Of a stretch of DNA of 64,000 nucleotides, positions 8,478 through 17,755 are shown piece by piece. The stretch is from the NCBI GenBank assembly GCA_965218625.1, contig CBDCLG010000008.1, positions 62,001-126,000 of the forward strand, read 5' to 3'. The notes under the pieces are model-generated. The model saw nothing but the letters and a program-made list of their open reading frames with translations, was not told the origin of the DNA and searched no databases. Positions within the stretch are counted from its first letter, which is position 1, and every line of letters begins with the position of its first letter. The position numbers and the translations under genes are program-made. The DNA comes from Bin5 sp965218625. Its GTDB lineage: Bacteria; Chloroflexota; Anaerolineae; Caldilineales; Caldilineaceae.

Positions 8478-8666
8478 TCAGGCGACCATGCTCTTGATCA
8501 ACTTGGCCTGACCGGTGTTCTTGCTGGTAATTTTCTGACGATATTCACTGACCTTGCGCTTCTTGCGGCGCAGATGGTTTCCGCCCTGCTTGCGGCGCAT
8601 CAGTTTGCCGTTCTTGGTGACGCGAAAACGTTTCTGCACGCCCTTATGGCTCTTCATCTTTGGCAT
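8478..8666 (-). CDS. rpmI: 50S ribosomal protein L35
   Basis: This is a 62-aa very basic ribosomal protein, starting MPKMKSHKGVQKRF and containing GKLMRRKQGGNHLRRKKR, which is diagnostic for L35. The start at 8666 gives the typical length; the upstream extension in the same frame is not conserved-looking. The ribosome site before it (GGGACG) is weak, consistent with translational coupling to infC. It lies between infC and rplT, the standard order. Confidence 0.96.
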   Translation of the reverse strand: MPKMKSHKGVQKRFRVTKNGKLMRRKQGGNHLRRKKRKVSEYRQKITSKNTGQAKLIKSMVA

Positions 8667-8905
8667 AGTTCGTCCCGGCTGCTTCCGCGCCCCGCCCGAG
8701 AAGGGACGCATTGAACCTTTCTGTTGACATGCATTGAGCACGAAAACACCCGTCCGCGGATGCGAAACAAAAGGCGGCGTGCAAGCAATGGATGATAGCA
8801 TAGACGACCGCCATGCCCAAAAAAGAGCAGGCGGTTCGCACAAACGGCTATTTTCGCCCGGCGGCACGGCGAAGGAATGAACAGTGCCGCCGGCGATACG
8901 GTTCG

Positions 8906-9418
8906 CTACGCGGCCGGTGCGAGAAGCATCACCATGCTGCGACCCTCAAAACCGGGATGGGATTCGACGACCGCTTCTTCAGCCAGCTCCTCGGTGACCC
9001 GTTTCATCAACTCGAGGGCGATGTCGCGGTGGACGATCTCGCGTCCCCGGAAGCGGATGCGCACCCGTACCTTGGCGCCGTCATTCAGGAACTTTCTCGC
9101 CTTGTTGAGGACGACCTGAATGTCGTGTTCACCGGTCTTGGGCCGCAGCCGCACTTCCTTGATCTCGATCTGTTTCTGGGCCCTGCGCGATTCACGCTCA
9201 CGCTTCTGCCTTTCGTAGAGGTACTTGCCGTAATCCATCAAACGGCAGACGGGCGGATTGGCGTTGGGCGCCACCTCTACCAGGTCCAGATCTCGCTCCT
9301 CGGCGGCCTGGAGCGCGTCCTGCACATCCATTACGCCGAGCTGTGTCCCGACTTCGTCGATGACCCTCACTTCGCGTGTACGAATCCGGTGATTGATTCG
9401 TGTGGTGTTCCTGCTAAT
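8906..9418 (-). CDS. infC: Translation initiation factor IF-3, probable AUU start
   Basis: This is IF-3, which binds the 30S subunit and discriminates initiation codons. The IF3-N domain (INHRIRTREVRVIDEVGTQLG) and the IF3-C domain (EIKEVRLRPKTGEHD, KVRVRIRFRGREI) are complete. No ATG is available at the N-terminus. A strong ribosome site AAGGAG (9426-9431) is followed after exactly 7 bases by ATT at 9418, and after only 1 base by GTG at 9424. The ATT is therefore the better start (170 aa), as in E. coli infC, where AUU mediates IF-3 autoregulation. It is preceded by its own promoter and followed by rpmI and rplT. Confidence 0.93.
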   Translation of the reverse strand: MSRNTTRINHRIRTREVRVIDEVGTQLGVMDVQDALQAAEERDLDLVEVAPNANPPVCRLMDYGKYLYERQKRERESRRAQKQIEIKEVRLRPKTGEHDIQVVLNKARKFLNDGAKVRVRIRFRGREIVHRDIALELMKRVTEELAEEAVVESHPGFEGRSMVMLLAPAA

Positions 9419-9600
9419 ACTCACTCTCCTTTTGGCATGTTGCCCTCAGCAGCAGAGGCGCTATCGTCCGTCTCCCGCAATCGGTAGTGGGATGGCTCGC
9501 GCTCAAATAACGAAGTGGCGCTGCGTTGAACCACGTATTGAGAGAGGGGTTGCTGCCAGGGCACTTCAGTGGTAGACGGTCCAACTGTTTACTCGTTGGC

Positions 9601-9629
9601 AGTATATCAGTTCCAAAGGTACACGTCAA
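9601..9629 (-). promoter_or_regulatory. Sigma-70-type promoter of infC-rpmI-rplT
   Basis: On the minus strand TTGACG and TATACT are separated by exactly 17 bases. Transcription from about 9594 gives a leader of about 175 nt before infC. I could not establish a specific regulatory structure in this leader. The remainder of the 9419-9760 gap, beyond the promoter, holds no gene I can support. Confidence 0.8.
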
Positions 9630-9760
9630 GCGCAAAATCGTAGACGGACGCAGGCGCAATATGGTTCCCCGCTGCGGTCGGGCCTCTGGTCAGAGCGGCG
9701 CAGTGGGACGAACGGCCCCACCCGCCCACCCTGCCCGGATCGTCACGTTTTGCCTTCAGT

Positions 9761-11575
9761 TCAGAGTGTCTTGGCGCGGGTGGCGACGCGCTCTGTAACG
9801 AGTTCGACGAACGCCCCGACCGGCATCCCGTTCTGCCGCGTGCCGTCGCGCTTGCGCAGCGAAACGGTCTCCTCTTCAACCTCGCGGTCGCCCACGATCA
9901 GCATATAGGGGACCTTCATGTTCTGGGCCTGCCGGATCTTGTTGTTCATGCGGTCACTGCTGAGGTCGGAGGCAACGCGCACGCCGGCGCCGGCCAGCCG
10001 TCCTTCGATCCGCGCGGCGTAGTCGTTGTGCGATGAAGTAACCGGGATCACGCGCACCTGTTCCGGGCACAGCCAGACAGGGAAGTTGCCGCCGTAATGT
10101 TCGATGAGGAAACCAATCGTGCGCTCATGCGTACCGAGGGGGGCGCGGTGGATGCAGAGGGGGATCTCGCGCTCACCGTCGGCGTTGATGTAGGAGAGAT
10201 CGAGACGCTCAGGCTGGGCAAAGTCGACCTGGTTGGTGGCAAGCGTAAACTCACGGCCGATCGCGCTCCAGATCTGAACGTCGATTTTGGGGCCGTAAAA
10301 GGCGGCCTCGTCCGGCTCCTCGTCAAAGGGCACGTTCCCTTCCGTCATCGCACGCCGCACCATCTCCTCGGTCTTCTGCCACAGAGAGCGATTGTCGACA
10401 TATTTCTGGCCCAGCTTTTTGGGATGGTGCGTGCTGAGGCGCATGACGTAACGATCGATGTCAAACAGGTCGAAGTAGATCTTGTAGAGGTCGATCACGC
10501 GCATGAACTCTGCCGCGAACTGCTCCTCCGAGCAGTAGATATGGGCATCGTTCATCTGCATCGAACGAACGCGCATCAGCCCGAACAGCTCGCCGCTCTG
10601 TTCATAGCGGTAGCAGGTGCCGTATTCCGCCAGGCGCACCGGCAGCTCGCGATAGCTGCGCAACTTGGAGCCGAAGATCTTGTGGTGCATGGGGCAGTTC
10701 ATCGGCTTTACATAGTAGGTGACCCCTTCCATCTCCATCGGCGGGTACATGCTGTCCTTGTAGAAGGCGAGATGCCCGCTGCGCAGGAAAAGGTCCTCCT
10801 TGGTGAGATGGGGCGTGCGCACGCGCTCATAACCGGCCGCCTCTTCGGTCTCTTTGGCCAGGCGCTCCAGCTCTTCGATGATGACCGAGCCGCGCGGCAG
10901 CCACAGGGGCAGACCCGGCCCGACCTCGTCCTCAAAGATGAAGATCTCCAGCTCGCGGCCCAGCTTGCGGTGGTCCCGCTTGCGCGCCTCCTCCATCTGG
11001 TCAAGGTAGCCCCTCAACTCTTTGCGGTTGCGCCATGCCGTGCCGTAGATGCGTTGCAGCATCGCGTTCTTTTCGTCGCCGCGCCAGTAGGCCCCGGCCA
11101 CGCTGAGAAGGCGGAAGCCGTCGGCGACAATCTTGCCGGTGTGCTCGACATGGGGCCCGCGGCACAGGTCCTCGAAGGTGTCGTGCTTGTAGGTGCTGAT
11201 GACCGGCTTTTCGGTCACCTCGTTGCCGTATTCGTCGATTTCGCCTTCGTCAAGACCGTCGATCAGTTCCAGCTTGTAGGGCTGGTCGGCGAAGAGTTGG
11301 CGCGCCTCGCCGGCGCTGACCTCGCGATAGGCGAAGTCGTGCTTGCCGCCGATGATCTGGCGCATGCGCTTCTCGATCGCCTTGAGGTCGTCGCTGCGGA
11401 AAGTGCGCGGCGCGCCCTCTTCGTCGCGACCGAGATCAAAGTCGTAGTAGAAGCCGTTCTCGATCGGCGGCCCGATGGCGAACTTGGCGTCGGGATAGAG
11501 TTCCAGCACCGCCTGGGCCATGACGTGGGCCGCGCTATGGCGAATCTTGTAGAGATCGTCTATCTGTATGGCCAT
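9761..11575 (-). CDS. thrS: Threonine--tRNA ligase lacking the TGS domain
   Basis: This class II aminoacyl-tRNA synthetase charges tRNA-Thr. The protein starts directly with the second additional domain used for editing (HSAAHVMAQAVLELYPDAKF, then the YKHDTF and CRGPHV segments). The catalytic core follows with motif 2-like GTCYRYEQSGELFGLMRVR, the zinc Cys in VKPMNCPMHH and motif 3 in HRAPLGTHERTIGFLIEHY, then the anticodon-binding domain. At 604 aa it lacks the N-terminal TGS domain of about 60 residues found in E. coli ThrRS. The start at 11575 follows AGGAG, and the M20 peptidase stop ends one base upstream, so translation of the two is probably coupled. It lies upstream of infC as in many bacteria. 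Confidence 0.96.
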   Translation of the reverse strand: MAIQIDDLYKIRHSAAHVMAQAVLELYPDAKFAIGPPIENGFYYDFDLGRDEEGAPRTFRSDDLKAIEKRMRQIIGGKHDFAYREVSAGEARQLFADQPYKLELIDGLDEGEIDEYGNEVTEKPVISTYKHDTFEDLCRGPHVEHTGKIVADGFRLLSVAGAYWRGDEKNAMLQRIYGTAWRNRKELRGYLDQMEEARKRDHRKLGRELEIFIFEDEVGPGLPLWLPRGSVIIEELERLAKETEEAAGYERVRTPHLTKEDLFLRSGHLAFYKDSMYPPMEMEGVTYYVKPMNCPMHHKIFGSKLRSYRELPVRLAEYGTCYRYEQSGELFGLMRVRSMQMNDAHIYCSEEQFAAEFMRVIDLYKIYFDLFDIDRYVMRLSTHHPKKLGQKYVDNRSLWQKTEEMVRRAMTEGNVPFDEEPDEAAFYGPKIDVQIWSAIGREFTLATNQVDFAQPERLDLSYINADGEREIPLCIHRAPLGTHERTIGFLIEHYGGNFPVWLCPEQVRVIPVTSSHNDYAARIEGRLAGAGVRVASDLSSDRMNNKIRQAQNMKVPYMLIVGDREVEEETVSLRKRDGTRQNGMPVGAFVELVTERVATRAKTL

Positions 11576-11576
11576 T

Positions 11577-12875
11577 CTACCTTGCTCCTGGGAAACCTTG
11601 GATTGACTGTGTCCGGTTGCCAGCGACGCGCTGATCGCTGTTGACAGTACATGCGCTGCGCGTAGTCAACCATGCAGCGCTCCACCAGGTAAGGTAGAGT
11701 AGCTGCTGCATCCCCTTTACGAGCGGCAACGGGTCGATCCATTCACTGAGGCGGTGGACGTCTCCGCCGTCGGTGAGACCGACGCAGACGGCGGGTATAT
11801 TCCGGCTGAGGGGCACGTTGGCGTCGGTGCTGCTCATGCGGGCGTCGCTGCGCTCCTCGATGCCAAGTTCGCGCAGAACTGTGCAAGCGGCCTGCACGAG
11901 CGGATGCTCGAATGGAAGTTCGCCGGCGGGACGGTGGCCGATCTGTTCGTGGCGCAAGGTGAGGCCGTCGTCGCGGGCGCGGTGCGCGTCGACACGGCGC
12001 TCGACGATGCGCTGCACCTGTCCATCGAGCCAGATGAGCGTCTCCGGTGACGCGCTGCGCAGGTCCAGTTCCATCCAGGCTTCCTGGGCGATGGTATTGA
12101 TCGAAGTGCCGCCGCCGATGCGGCCGATATTGAAGGTCGTGCGCGGCGTGTGGGGCACCTGCAGACTCACGATCTCCTCGGCGACGGCAACGAGGCCGTG
12201 CACGGCGCTGGCCGCGCCGAAATCACCCCAGCTATGGCCGCCCGGCGCGGCGGCGGAAGTGCGATAGCGGCGCACGCCCAGCGCCTGGTGGACGATGCGT
12301 CCGAGACCCATGCCCTCGATCACGAGCGCCGCGCCCAGGACGCCGCGCGCCCCTGCGGCAGGCGCGCTGCCGTCGGCGTGGAGCCGGTCGATGGCGCGCT
12401 TCATGCCGCGCAGATCGCCCAGCCCCTCCTCCATCGAGTTGGCCACGAGCCAGATGTCGACCGGCGGCGCGGCAAGTTCGACCAATGTTTCGGCCAAAGT
12501 GAGCAGGCCGGCCACACCGGTGGAATTGTCGCCGATGCCCGGCCCGCGCAGCAAGCCGTTGCTGAGACGCCGCAGGCGCAGGTCGGTCTCACCGGGGAAT
12601 ACGGTATCGGTATGGGCCGAGACGAGCAGGGCAGGACGTGCCTGCAGGCCGGGAACGCGGCCATAGACATTGTTCAGTTCATCGCGCTCGACGTCGGCCA
12701 AGCCGATGGCGCGCATCCGCTCTTCGACCCACGCGGCGCGCTCGGTCTCGGCGCCGGTGGGCGCGGGGATCTGCTGGACGGCGACGCAAAGATCGATCAG
12801 CCGCTCGTGCTTGCCATTATAGGCAGCGGCCGCGGCCCGTATTGCGTCCCCATGGGAAAGCCCGTCAATCAGCAT
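11577..12875 (-). CDS. M20/M28-type zinc metallopeptidase
   Basis: This 432-aa dizinc hydrolase of the M20 family cleaves peptides or N-acyl amino acids. Metal and catalytic motifs are clear: SAHTDTVFPG (His and catalytic Asp), GIGDNSTGVAG (bridging Asp), NSMEEGLGDLRG (general-base Glu pair) and PGGHSWGDFG (dimerisation-domain His). The last 35 residues (after WIDPLPLVKGMQQLLYL) look poorly conserved and overlap the ribosome site of thrS, whose ATG follows the stop by one base. The start at 12875 follows ACAGGTGA. The substrate is unknown, and operon membership with thrS is probably accidental. Confidence 0.85.
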   Translation of the reverse strand: MLIDGLSHGDAIRAAAAAYNGKHERLIDLCVAVQQIPAPTGAETERAAWVEERMRAIGLADVERDELNNVYGRVPGLQARPALLVSAHTDTVFPGETDLRLRRLSNGLLRGPGIGDNSTGVAGLLTLAETLVELAAPPVDIWLVANSMEEGLGDLRGMKRAIDRLHADGSAPAAGARGVLGAALVIEGMGLGRIVHQALGVRRYRTSAAAPGGHSWGDFGAASAVHGLVAVAEEIVSLQVPHTPRTTFNIGRIGGGTSINTIAQEAWMELDLRSASPETLIWLDGQVQRIVERRVDAHRARDDGLTLRHEQIGHRPAGELPFEHPLVQAACTVLRELGIEERSDARMSSTDANVPLSRNIPAVCVGLTDGGDVHRLSEWIDPLPLVKGMQQLLYLTWWSAAWLTTRSACTVNSDQRVAGNRTQSIQGFPGAR

Positions 12876-12929
12876 GAATCACCTGTCGCAACGAATACTC
12901 GCACGACCAATTCGCCTTGCGAGCACAGT

Positions 12930-12962
12930 AGAACAACAGGGGCGCCCACACGAGCGCCCCTG
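12930..12962 (-). terminator. Probable terminator after the Cache-repeat lipoprotein gene
   Basis: A 9-bp perfect GC-rich stem (CAGGGGCGC/GCGCCCCTG, arms 12937-12945 and 12954-12962, 8-base loop) is followed on the minus strand by TTGTTCT. The T tract is short, so efficiency is uncertain. Confidence 0.6.
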
Positions 12963-12999
12963 CCTCGAATTGCTGATATGTTGTGAAACGGTCGAGATT

Positions 13000-14319
13000 C
13001 TATTCGTACCATCCGGAACCTATGAGTACGCCATCGTGGCGGATGACCCAGGAGCGCTTGGTCTGTTCCTCACCGGTGTTGGGATTGTCGAAGACATAGT
13101 CTACCCACAGCCCCTCCTCGGTGGCGCTCGGCAACAGGTCGCTGTAGCGATGACCGGTGGCATCGATGCCCAGATCGCCCTTCAGATCCTGGCCGACAAG
13201 GTCCGGGTTTGCGTTGGCAATCACCTCATCGTCCTCGTTTATGATAAAGACATACCAGTCGCCGTCGACGCTTTCGGGCGTGTTGTAGTAGGCGACGGTC
13301 TTCTCACGGCCATGGGACTGGTAGTAGCGGACCGCCTTGTCGACCATGGCTACCGTGTATTCAGCAGGTTCGGCCTTGGTGACGCCGGAACCCAACTTGG
13401 GAAAGACTTCGTACCAGCCGGAGGCGAAGATCAACCCATCGTGGCGGACGGCCCAGGTATGCTTGTACTCCTGGTTGCCGGTGGCAAGATTGAGGTAGAT
13501 ATAGTCTACCCACAGGCCGTCCTCGGTGGCGCCGGCAACTGCTTCGCCGTGTCGATAGCCGGCGATATCCACGCCGGCAGGACCCCTGAGGCTTGTGCCG
13601 ACGATGTCCGGGTTGGGATGGGCAATGACAACTTCATTCTCGTCGAAGATGAAGACGTACCACTCGCCATCAACGCTCTCCGGACTACTGTAGTAGGCGA
13701 CGGTGGCGTCGCGGCCCTCGCTCTCGTAGCGCTGAATTGCCCGCTCAACCATTGAGACAGTGAAGCCGGGCCGGTCGGCCTTGGTGGGGGCGCTGCGGCT
13801 GACATCGGGCAGCACCTGGTACCAGCCGGAGCCGATGAGCAGACCGTCGTGGCGCACGACGTAGGCGTGCTTGTACTCCTGGTTGCCGGATACGAGATTG
13901 GCGAAGACGTAGTCCACCCAGAGCCCCTCTTCGTTGGCGGTCAACATCAGGTCGCCGAAACGGTAGCCGGTCGTATCGAGACCGAGATCGCCTTTGAGGT
14001 CCATTCCGATAAGATCGGGATTGGCGTGGGCAATGAGCTGGTCACTCTCGTCAAATATAAATACATACCATTCGCCGTCAACGCTTTCGGGCGTGTTGTA
14101 ATAGGCGACAGTCGCCTCGCGGCCTTTGGCCTTGTAGAGACGTAGAGCCTTTTCGACCATATGCACGGTGTAGCCGGCTCGGTCCGCCTTGCTGGTCCGC
14201 CAGGCAGAGTCGGGGCGCTCCATTTTCGGATGAGGAGGGAGCTTGTAGTGACAACCGGCCAGCGCTACGGCCGCTGCCAAAAATACAACCAATCCCATCA
14301 CCAACCGAGTACTACGCAT
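13000..14319 (-). CDS. Lipoprotein with three tandem Cache-like sensor repeats
   Basis: This is a 439-aa predicted exported lipoprotein. A hydrophobic signal ends in a lipobox (AVALAGC, Cys near residue 23). Three repeats of about 125 residues follow, each reading YTV.MV.KA, then VAYYNTPESVDG.WYVFI, then A..NPD..G.DL.G and finally GLWVDY and (V/I)RHDG.(L)I.(GS)GWY. This matches single-Cache (sCache/dCache-like) extracellular ligand-binding domains, usually found once in chemoreceptors or kinases. Here there are three and no signalling domain, ending precisely with the third GWYE. The start at 14319 is favoured over 14322 by spacing from GGAGG. A ligand-binding or capture role at the cell surface is inferred. 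Confidence 0.8.
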   Translation of the reverse strand: MRSTRLVMGLVVFLAAAVALAGCHYKLPPHPKMERPDSAWRTSKADRAGYTVHMVEKALRLYKAKGREATVAYYNTPESVDGEWYVFIFDESDQLIAHANPDLIGMDLKGDLGLDTTGYRFGDLMLTANEEGLWVDYVFANLVSGNQEYKHAYVVRHDGLLIGSGWYQVLPDVSRSAPTKADRPGFTVSMVERAIQRYESEGRDATVAYYSSPESVDGEWYVFIFDENEVVIAHPNPDIVGTSLRGPAGVDIAGYRHGEAVAGATEDGLWVDYIYLNLATGNQEYKHTWAVRHDGLIFASGWYEVFPKLGSGVTKAEPAEYTVAMVDKAVRYYQSHGREKTVAYYNTPESVDGDWYVFIINEDDEVIANANPDLVGQDLKGDLGIDATGHRYSDLLPSATEEGLWVDYVFDNPNTGEEQTKRSWVIRHDGVLIGSGWYE

Positions 14320-14577
14320 CATTTTCCTCCTGACCTGATCTTCTTTGAAACAGGTTCGATTCAGCCTTCTGACTCTCAACATGCAATGTCTACAGAAATA
14401 TACCGAACAAACCTGCACGCGTCGGTCCGGTGCGGAATGTTCGGTAGAAGCGGAAACAAGTATGCTCTTCAGCTAAGACGCCAGCCCGAAGAGAAAAGTT
14501 CAATCTGCTGCCAGTTGCTCCTTTAGACGAAGCTTCCCTGTCACGAATCGGCCATTGCAGCGCTTTGGCGCCGCCAA

Positions 14578-14652
<75 letters not shown>

Positions 14653-14667
14653 ATACGATAATCGCCA

Positions 14668-14696
14668 ACTATAGCACACGCCCGATTGAGGCCCAA
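14668..14696 (-). promoter_or_regulatory. Promoter of tRNA-Val
   Basis: On the minus strand TTGGGC and TATAGT are separated by 17 bases. The -10 box ends 15 bases before the tRNA 5' end. Confidence 0.6.
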
Positions 14697-14954
14697 ATCC
14701 GGTAGATCCGTTTGGGGATGCGCCGTCGTTTGGCAAAAGCCCGGCGGTTGTCCGCATATGCTGCCCGTCGGCTGTTCTGGTGTATAATGAAAACTGGCGT
14801 GCAACTGCCGTACTCCAGAAAATGACCGAAATGCGCAAGGAATAACCGACAGCGCCAATACCGGGCCTGGCGGTCGCGCCGTAGACGCATCCAACAGCCG
14901 TAATCCATCCCACAAACAGATCAATCACAGCACAAAGAAATGACGGAGCGCACA

Positions 14955-15905
14955 ATGAAAGTTCTGATGACAGCGCGGTGGGTCGAACGCTTTGCCAAGC
15001 TATTCCAGGAGGAGTTTCCTCAGGTGGAGTTTGTGTTCGCCGAAACGGCAGAAGAGATTGCGGCGAACGCGGCCGACGCTGAAGTCGCCTACGGGCCGTT
15101 GAACAGCAGCCAGATTCAAGCTGCGCCGAACCTGCGCTATATCCAGTCGGCGAGCGCGGGCGTGGAATGGATGCGCAACGCGCCCGAGCTGGCGGAGCGG
15201 GGGATAACGGTGTGCAATACGCGCGGCGCGCATGCGAGCACGATCGCCGAGCACACGATGGGCATGCTTGTCTTCATCGCACGCGGCTTCGACAGCATAT
15301 ACGAGGCGCAGAAACGCCACGAGTGGAAGAACCCGCCTGATAAGCCGCTGTTCGGCCTGGCCGGCCTGAAGATGGGCATCATCGGGCTGGGACATATCGG
15401 CCGCCACATCGCCAAACGGGCCGCAGCCTTCGAGATGGACGTCATCGCCGTCGATGCGCACGCCGTCGAAAAGCCGGACTACGTTTCCGACCTGCAGCTG
15501 CTGAACGGAATGCCGGCCCTGATGCGGGAGTCGGACGTTGTGGTCGTGACAGTACCGATCACGCCGGAGACACGGGGCATGGTGGGTCCGGAGGAGCTGG
15601 GGCTGATGAAGCCGGAGGCCTTTTTCATCGTCATATCGCGCGGGGGCACCTTCGATGAACCGACGCTGATCCGGATGCTGGAGGAGGGCAAGCTGGCCGG
15701 CGCGGCGCTGGATGTGGCGGCAACCGAACCACTGCCGGCCGACGATCCACTGTGGGATGCGCCCAATCTGTTCCTCTCTCCCCACTGTTCGCCAGGATCC
15801 GACCAGACCAGCGCCAATGTCACACGCATTCTCAAAGAGAACCTGAAACGCTACCTGAACGGCGAACCGCTGCACAATACCGTCAGTGTCGACCTCGGCT
15901 ACTAG
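14955..15905 (+). CDS. D-isomer-specific 2-hydroxyacid dehydrogenase
   Basis: This NAD(P)-dependent 2-hydroxyacid dehydrogenase has about 316 aa. The catalytic domain contains IQSASAGVEWM, the cofactor domain carries GIIGLGHIGRHIAKRA, the active-site Arg is in VISRGGTFDE, and the catalytic His is in LFLSPHCSPGS. The start at 14955 (MKVLMTARWVERF) follows ACGGAG by 6 bases and is preferred to 14940. It is the first of three plus-strand genes (with a ThDP enzyme and a Gfo/Idh oxidoreductase) that together suggest sugar-acid or polyol breakdown. The exact acid is unknown. Confidence 0.9.
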   Translation: MKVLMTARWVERFAKLFQEEFPQVEFVFAETAEEIAANAADAEVAYGPLNSSQIQAAPNLRYIQSASAGVEWMRNAPELAERGITVCNTRGAHASTIAEHTMGMLVFIARGFDSIYEAQKRHEWKNPPDKPLFGLAGLKMGIIGLGHIGRHIAKRAAAFEMDVIAVDAHAVEKPDYVSDLQLLNGMPALMRESDVVVVTVPITPETRGMVGPEELGLMKPEAFFIVISRGGTFDEPTLIRMLEEGKLAGAALDVAATEPLPADDPLWDAPNLFLSPHCSPGSDQTSANVTRILKENLKRYLNGEPLHNTVSVDLGY

Positions 15906-16013
15906 CAGATACGAGTTTCGCGTTCCTGGTAATCTGGCACTGCCGGGGACCGAAAGCCGCGGTCTTGCCGAGAACCAGAAAGCATCAACTGAAAACCTAC
16001 CAAGGAGAGAAGC

Positions 16014-17648
16014 ATGAAAGTCGTTGACGCGATCGCCCAATGTCTGAAGAAAGAGGGCACCGAAATCCTTTTCGCCTATCCGGTGAATGCCCTGATCGAA
16101 TCCGCCGCCGAGCTGGACATTCGCACAGTGATCGTGCGGCAGGAACGCATTGGGCTGCACATGGCTGACGCGATCAGCCGTTTGAGCTCGGGCGAGAAGA
16201 TCGGCGTCTTCGCCATGCAGTCCGGCCCCGGTTCGGAGAACGCATTCGGCGGCGTCGCGCAGGCATTCGGCGATTCGGCGCCAATCCTCGTTTTGCCCGG
16301 CGGCTATCCGCGCGCGGTCAACCAGGTCCAGCCAAACTTCAACTCGGCGCGGAGCTACGCCTCGGTCACGAAGTCGAGCGAACAGTTGACGACGCCCGAA
16401 ATGACGGCCGCCGCGATCCGGCGGGCGTATACGGCCGTGCGCAACGGACGGCCGCGCCCGGCGCTGGTGGAGATCCCTGCCGACATCTCAACAGAGGAGA
16501 TTGAAGAGTTCGACTACCAACCGGTGCAGCGCGTGCGCTACGGGCCGGACCCGGCCGACGTGCAAAAGGCAGCCGATATGCTGGTGGCGGCGGAACGGCC
16601 GGTGCTCTACGCCGGGCAGGGCGTACATTACGCCAAGGCCTGGGACGCGCTGAAAGAGCTGGCGGAACTGCTGGAATCGCCCGTTACAACGACGCTGAAC
16701 GGCAAAAGCGCCTTCCCGGAGACACACCCTCTGAGCCTCGGCTCCGCCAACCGCTCGCATACGCAAGCGGTCGCCGACTTTTTCAACAACGCCGACCTGA
16801 TCTTCGGCATCGGCTGCAGTTTCAGCTTCACCAACTTCGGCGTGCGCATGCCCGCGGGCAAGACGATCATCCACGCAACGCTGGACCCGGCTGACATTAA
16901 CAAGGATGTCGCGTCCGATCACGCCCTGATCGGAGACGCCGATCTGACGCTGCGCGCGCTGATCGCCGCCGTCTCGGAGCGGCTGGGGGGAGCGCCGCGC
17001 GGCCGCCAGGCCGGCGTCGCCGCCGAAATCGCAGCGACCAACGCGAAATGGGAGTCCGAATGGGCTGCCAAGACCGACAGCGATGAATCGCCTCTCTCCC
17101 CATACCGGGTGATTCGAGACCTGTACGCGACGGTCAATGTCCCCAATACGATCATCACCCATGACGCCGGCAGCCCGCGCGATCAGCTGTCGCCGTTCTG
17201 GAAGTCAATCACGCCGCTCTCCTACATCGGCTGGGGCAAGACGACACAGCTGGGCTACGGGCTGGGGCTGGCAATGGGCGCGAAGCTGGCCTGCCCGGAC
17301 AAGCTGTGCATCAACGTATGGGGCGACGCGGCGATCGGCTTCACCGGCATGGACTTCGAGACCGCAGTGCGCGAGCGCATCCCGATTCTGTCGGTGCTGT
17401 TCAACAACTTCTCGATGGCGATCGAAATCCCGATCATGCCGGTCTCGCAGGAGAAGTACGGCTCGACCGACATCTCGGGCAACTACGCCAAGATGGCGGA
17501 GGCGTTCGGCGGCTATGGCGAGCGGATCGAGACGCCGGACCAGATCATCCCTGCAATTGAGCGCGGTATCCAGAAGACCCAGGAAGGGGTGCCGGTGCTG
17601 CTGGAGTTCATCACGGCGAAGGAGAACGAGATCTCGCGCCTTATGTAG
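16014..17648 (+). CDS. Thiamine diphosphate-requiring enzyme, acetolactate-synthase-like
   Basis: This is a 544-aa ThDP enzyme with the three-domain arrangement of acetolactate synthase/benzoylformate decarboxylase. The N-terminal domain has the catalytic Glu in RQERIGLHMADA and the AMQSGPGSENAFGG loop. The C-terminal domain has the ThDP/Mg motif starting GDAAIGFTG and ending LFNN. An AAGGAGAG ribosome site precedes the ATG. The neighbours (2-hydroxyacid dehydrogenase upstream, Gfo/Idh downstream) favour a catabolic role rather than branched-chain amino acid synthesis, and no regulatory subunit gene is next to it. Substrate unassigned. Confidence 0.88.
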   Translation: MKVVDAIAQCLKKEGTEILFAYPVNALIESAAELDIRTVIVRQERIGLHMADAISRLSSGEKIGVFAMQSGPGSENAFGGVAQAFGDSAPILVLPGGYPRAVNQVQPNFNSARSYASVTKSSEQLTTPEMTAAAIRRAYTAVRNGRPRPALVEIPADISTEEIEEFDYQPVQRVRYGPDPADVQKAADMLVAAERPVLYAGQGVHYAKAWDALKELAELLESPVTTTLNGKSAFPETHPLSLGSANRSHTQAVADFFNNADLIFGIGCSFSFTNFGVRMPAGKTIIHATLDPADINKDVASDHALIGDADLTLRALIAAVSERLGGAPRGRQAGVAAEIAATNAKWESEWAAKTDSDESPLSPYRVIRDLYATVNVPNTIITHDAGSPRDQLSPFWKSITPLSYIGWGKTTQLGYGLGLAMGAKLACPDKLCINVWGDAAIGFTGMDFETAVRERIPILSVLFNNFSMAIEIPIMPVSQEKYGSTDISGNYAKMAEAFGGYGERIETPDQIIPAIERGIQKTQEGVPVLLEFITAKENEISRLM

Positions 17649-17745
17649 TGACAATTTCTAGTTTTTGGTTTCTTGTTTTGAGTTTGTGGCGGCTGCCGCG
17701 TGCGCGGGGATTCGCCAAAAGTTCAAAATTCGCAACGAGGGGCTG
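17649..17745 (+). repeat. Degenerate AT-rich 7-bp repeat tract
   Basis: The gap after the ThDP gene begins with phrases such as TTTCTAGTTTTTGGTTTCTTG, an approximate 7-base period of the (A)GTTTYT type seen at most gene junctions in this window. A GC-rich core and a reversed AT-rich part follow. Confidence 0.5.
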
Positions 17746-17755
17746 ACTGCGAGCT

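Noticed and set aside
10097..11644. Long plus-strand frame opposite thrS (515 codons)
   Set aside because: It mirrors the ThrRS gene and has no family signature or ribosome site.
11560..11742. Short minus-strand frame overlapping the thrS start
   Set aside because: It is out of frame with the M20 peptidase, which uses the same DNA and has conserved motifs up to that region.
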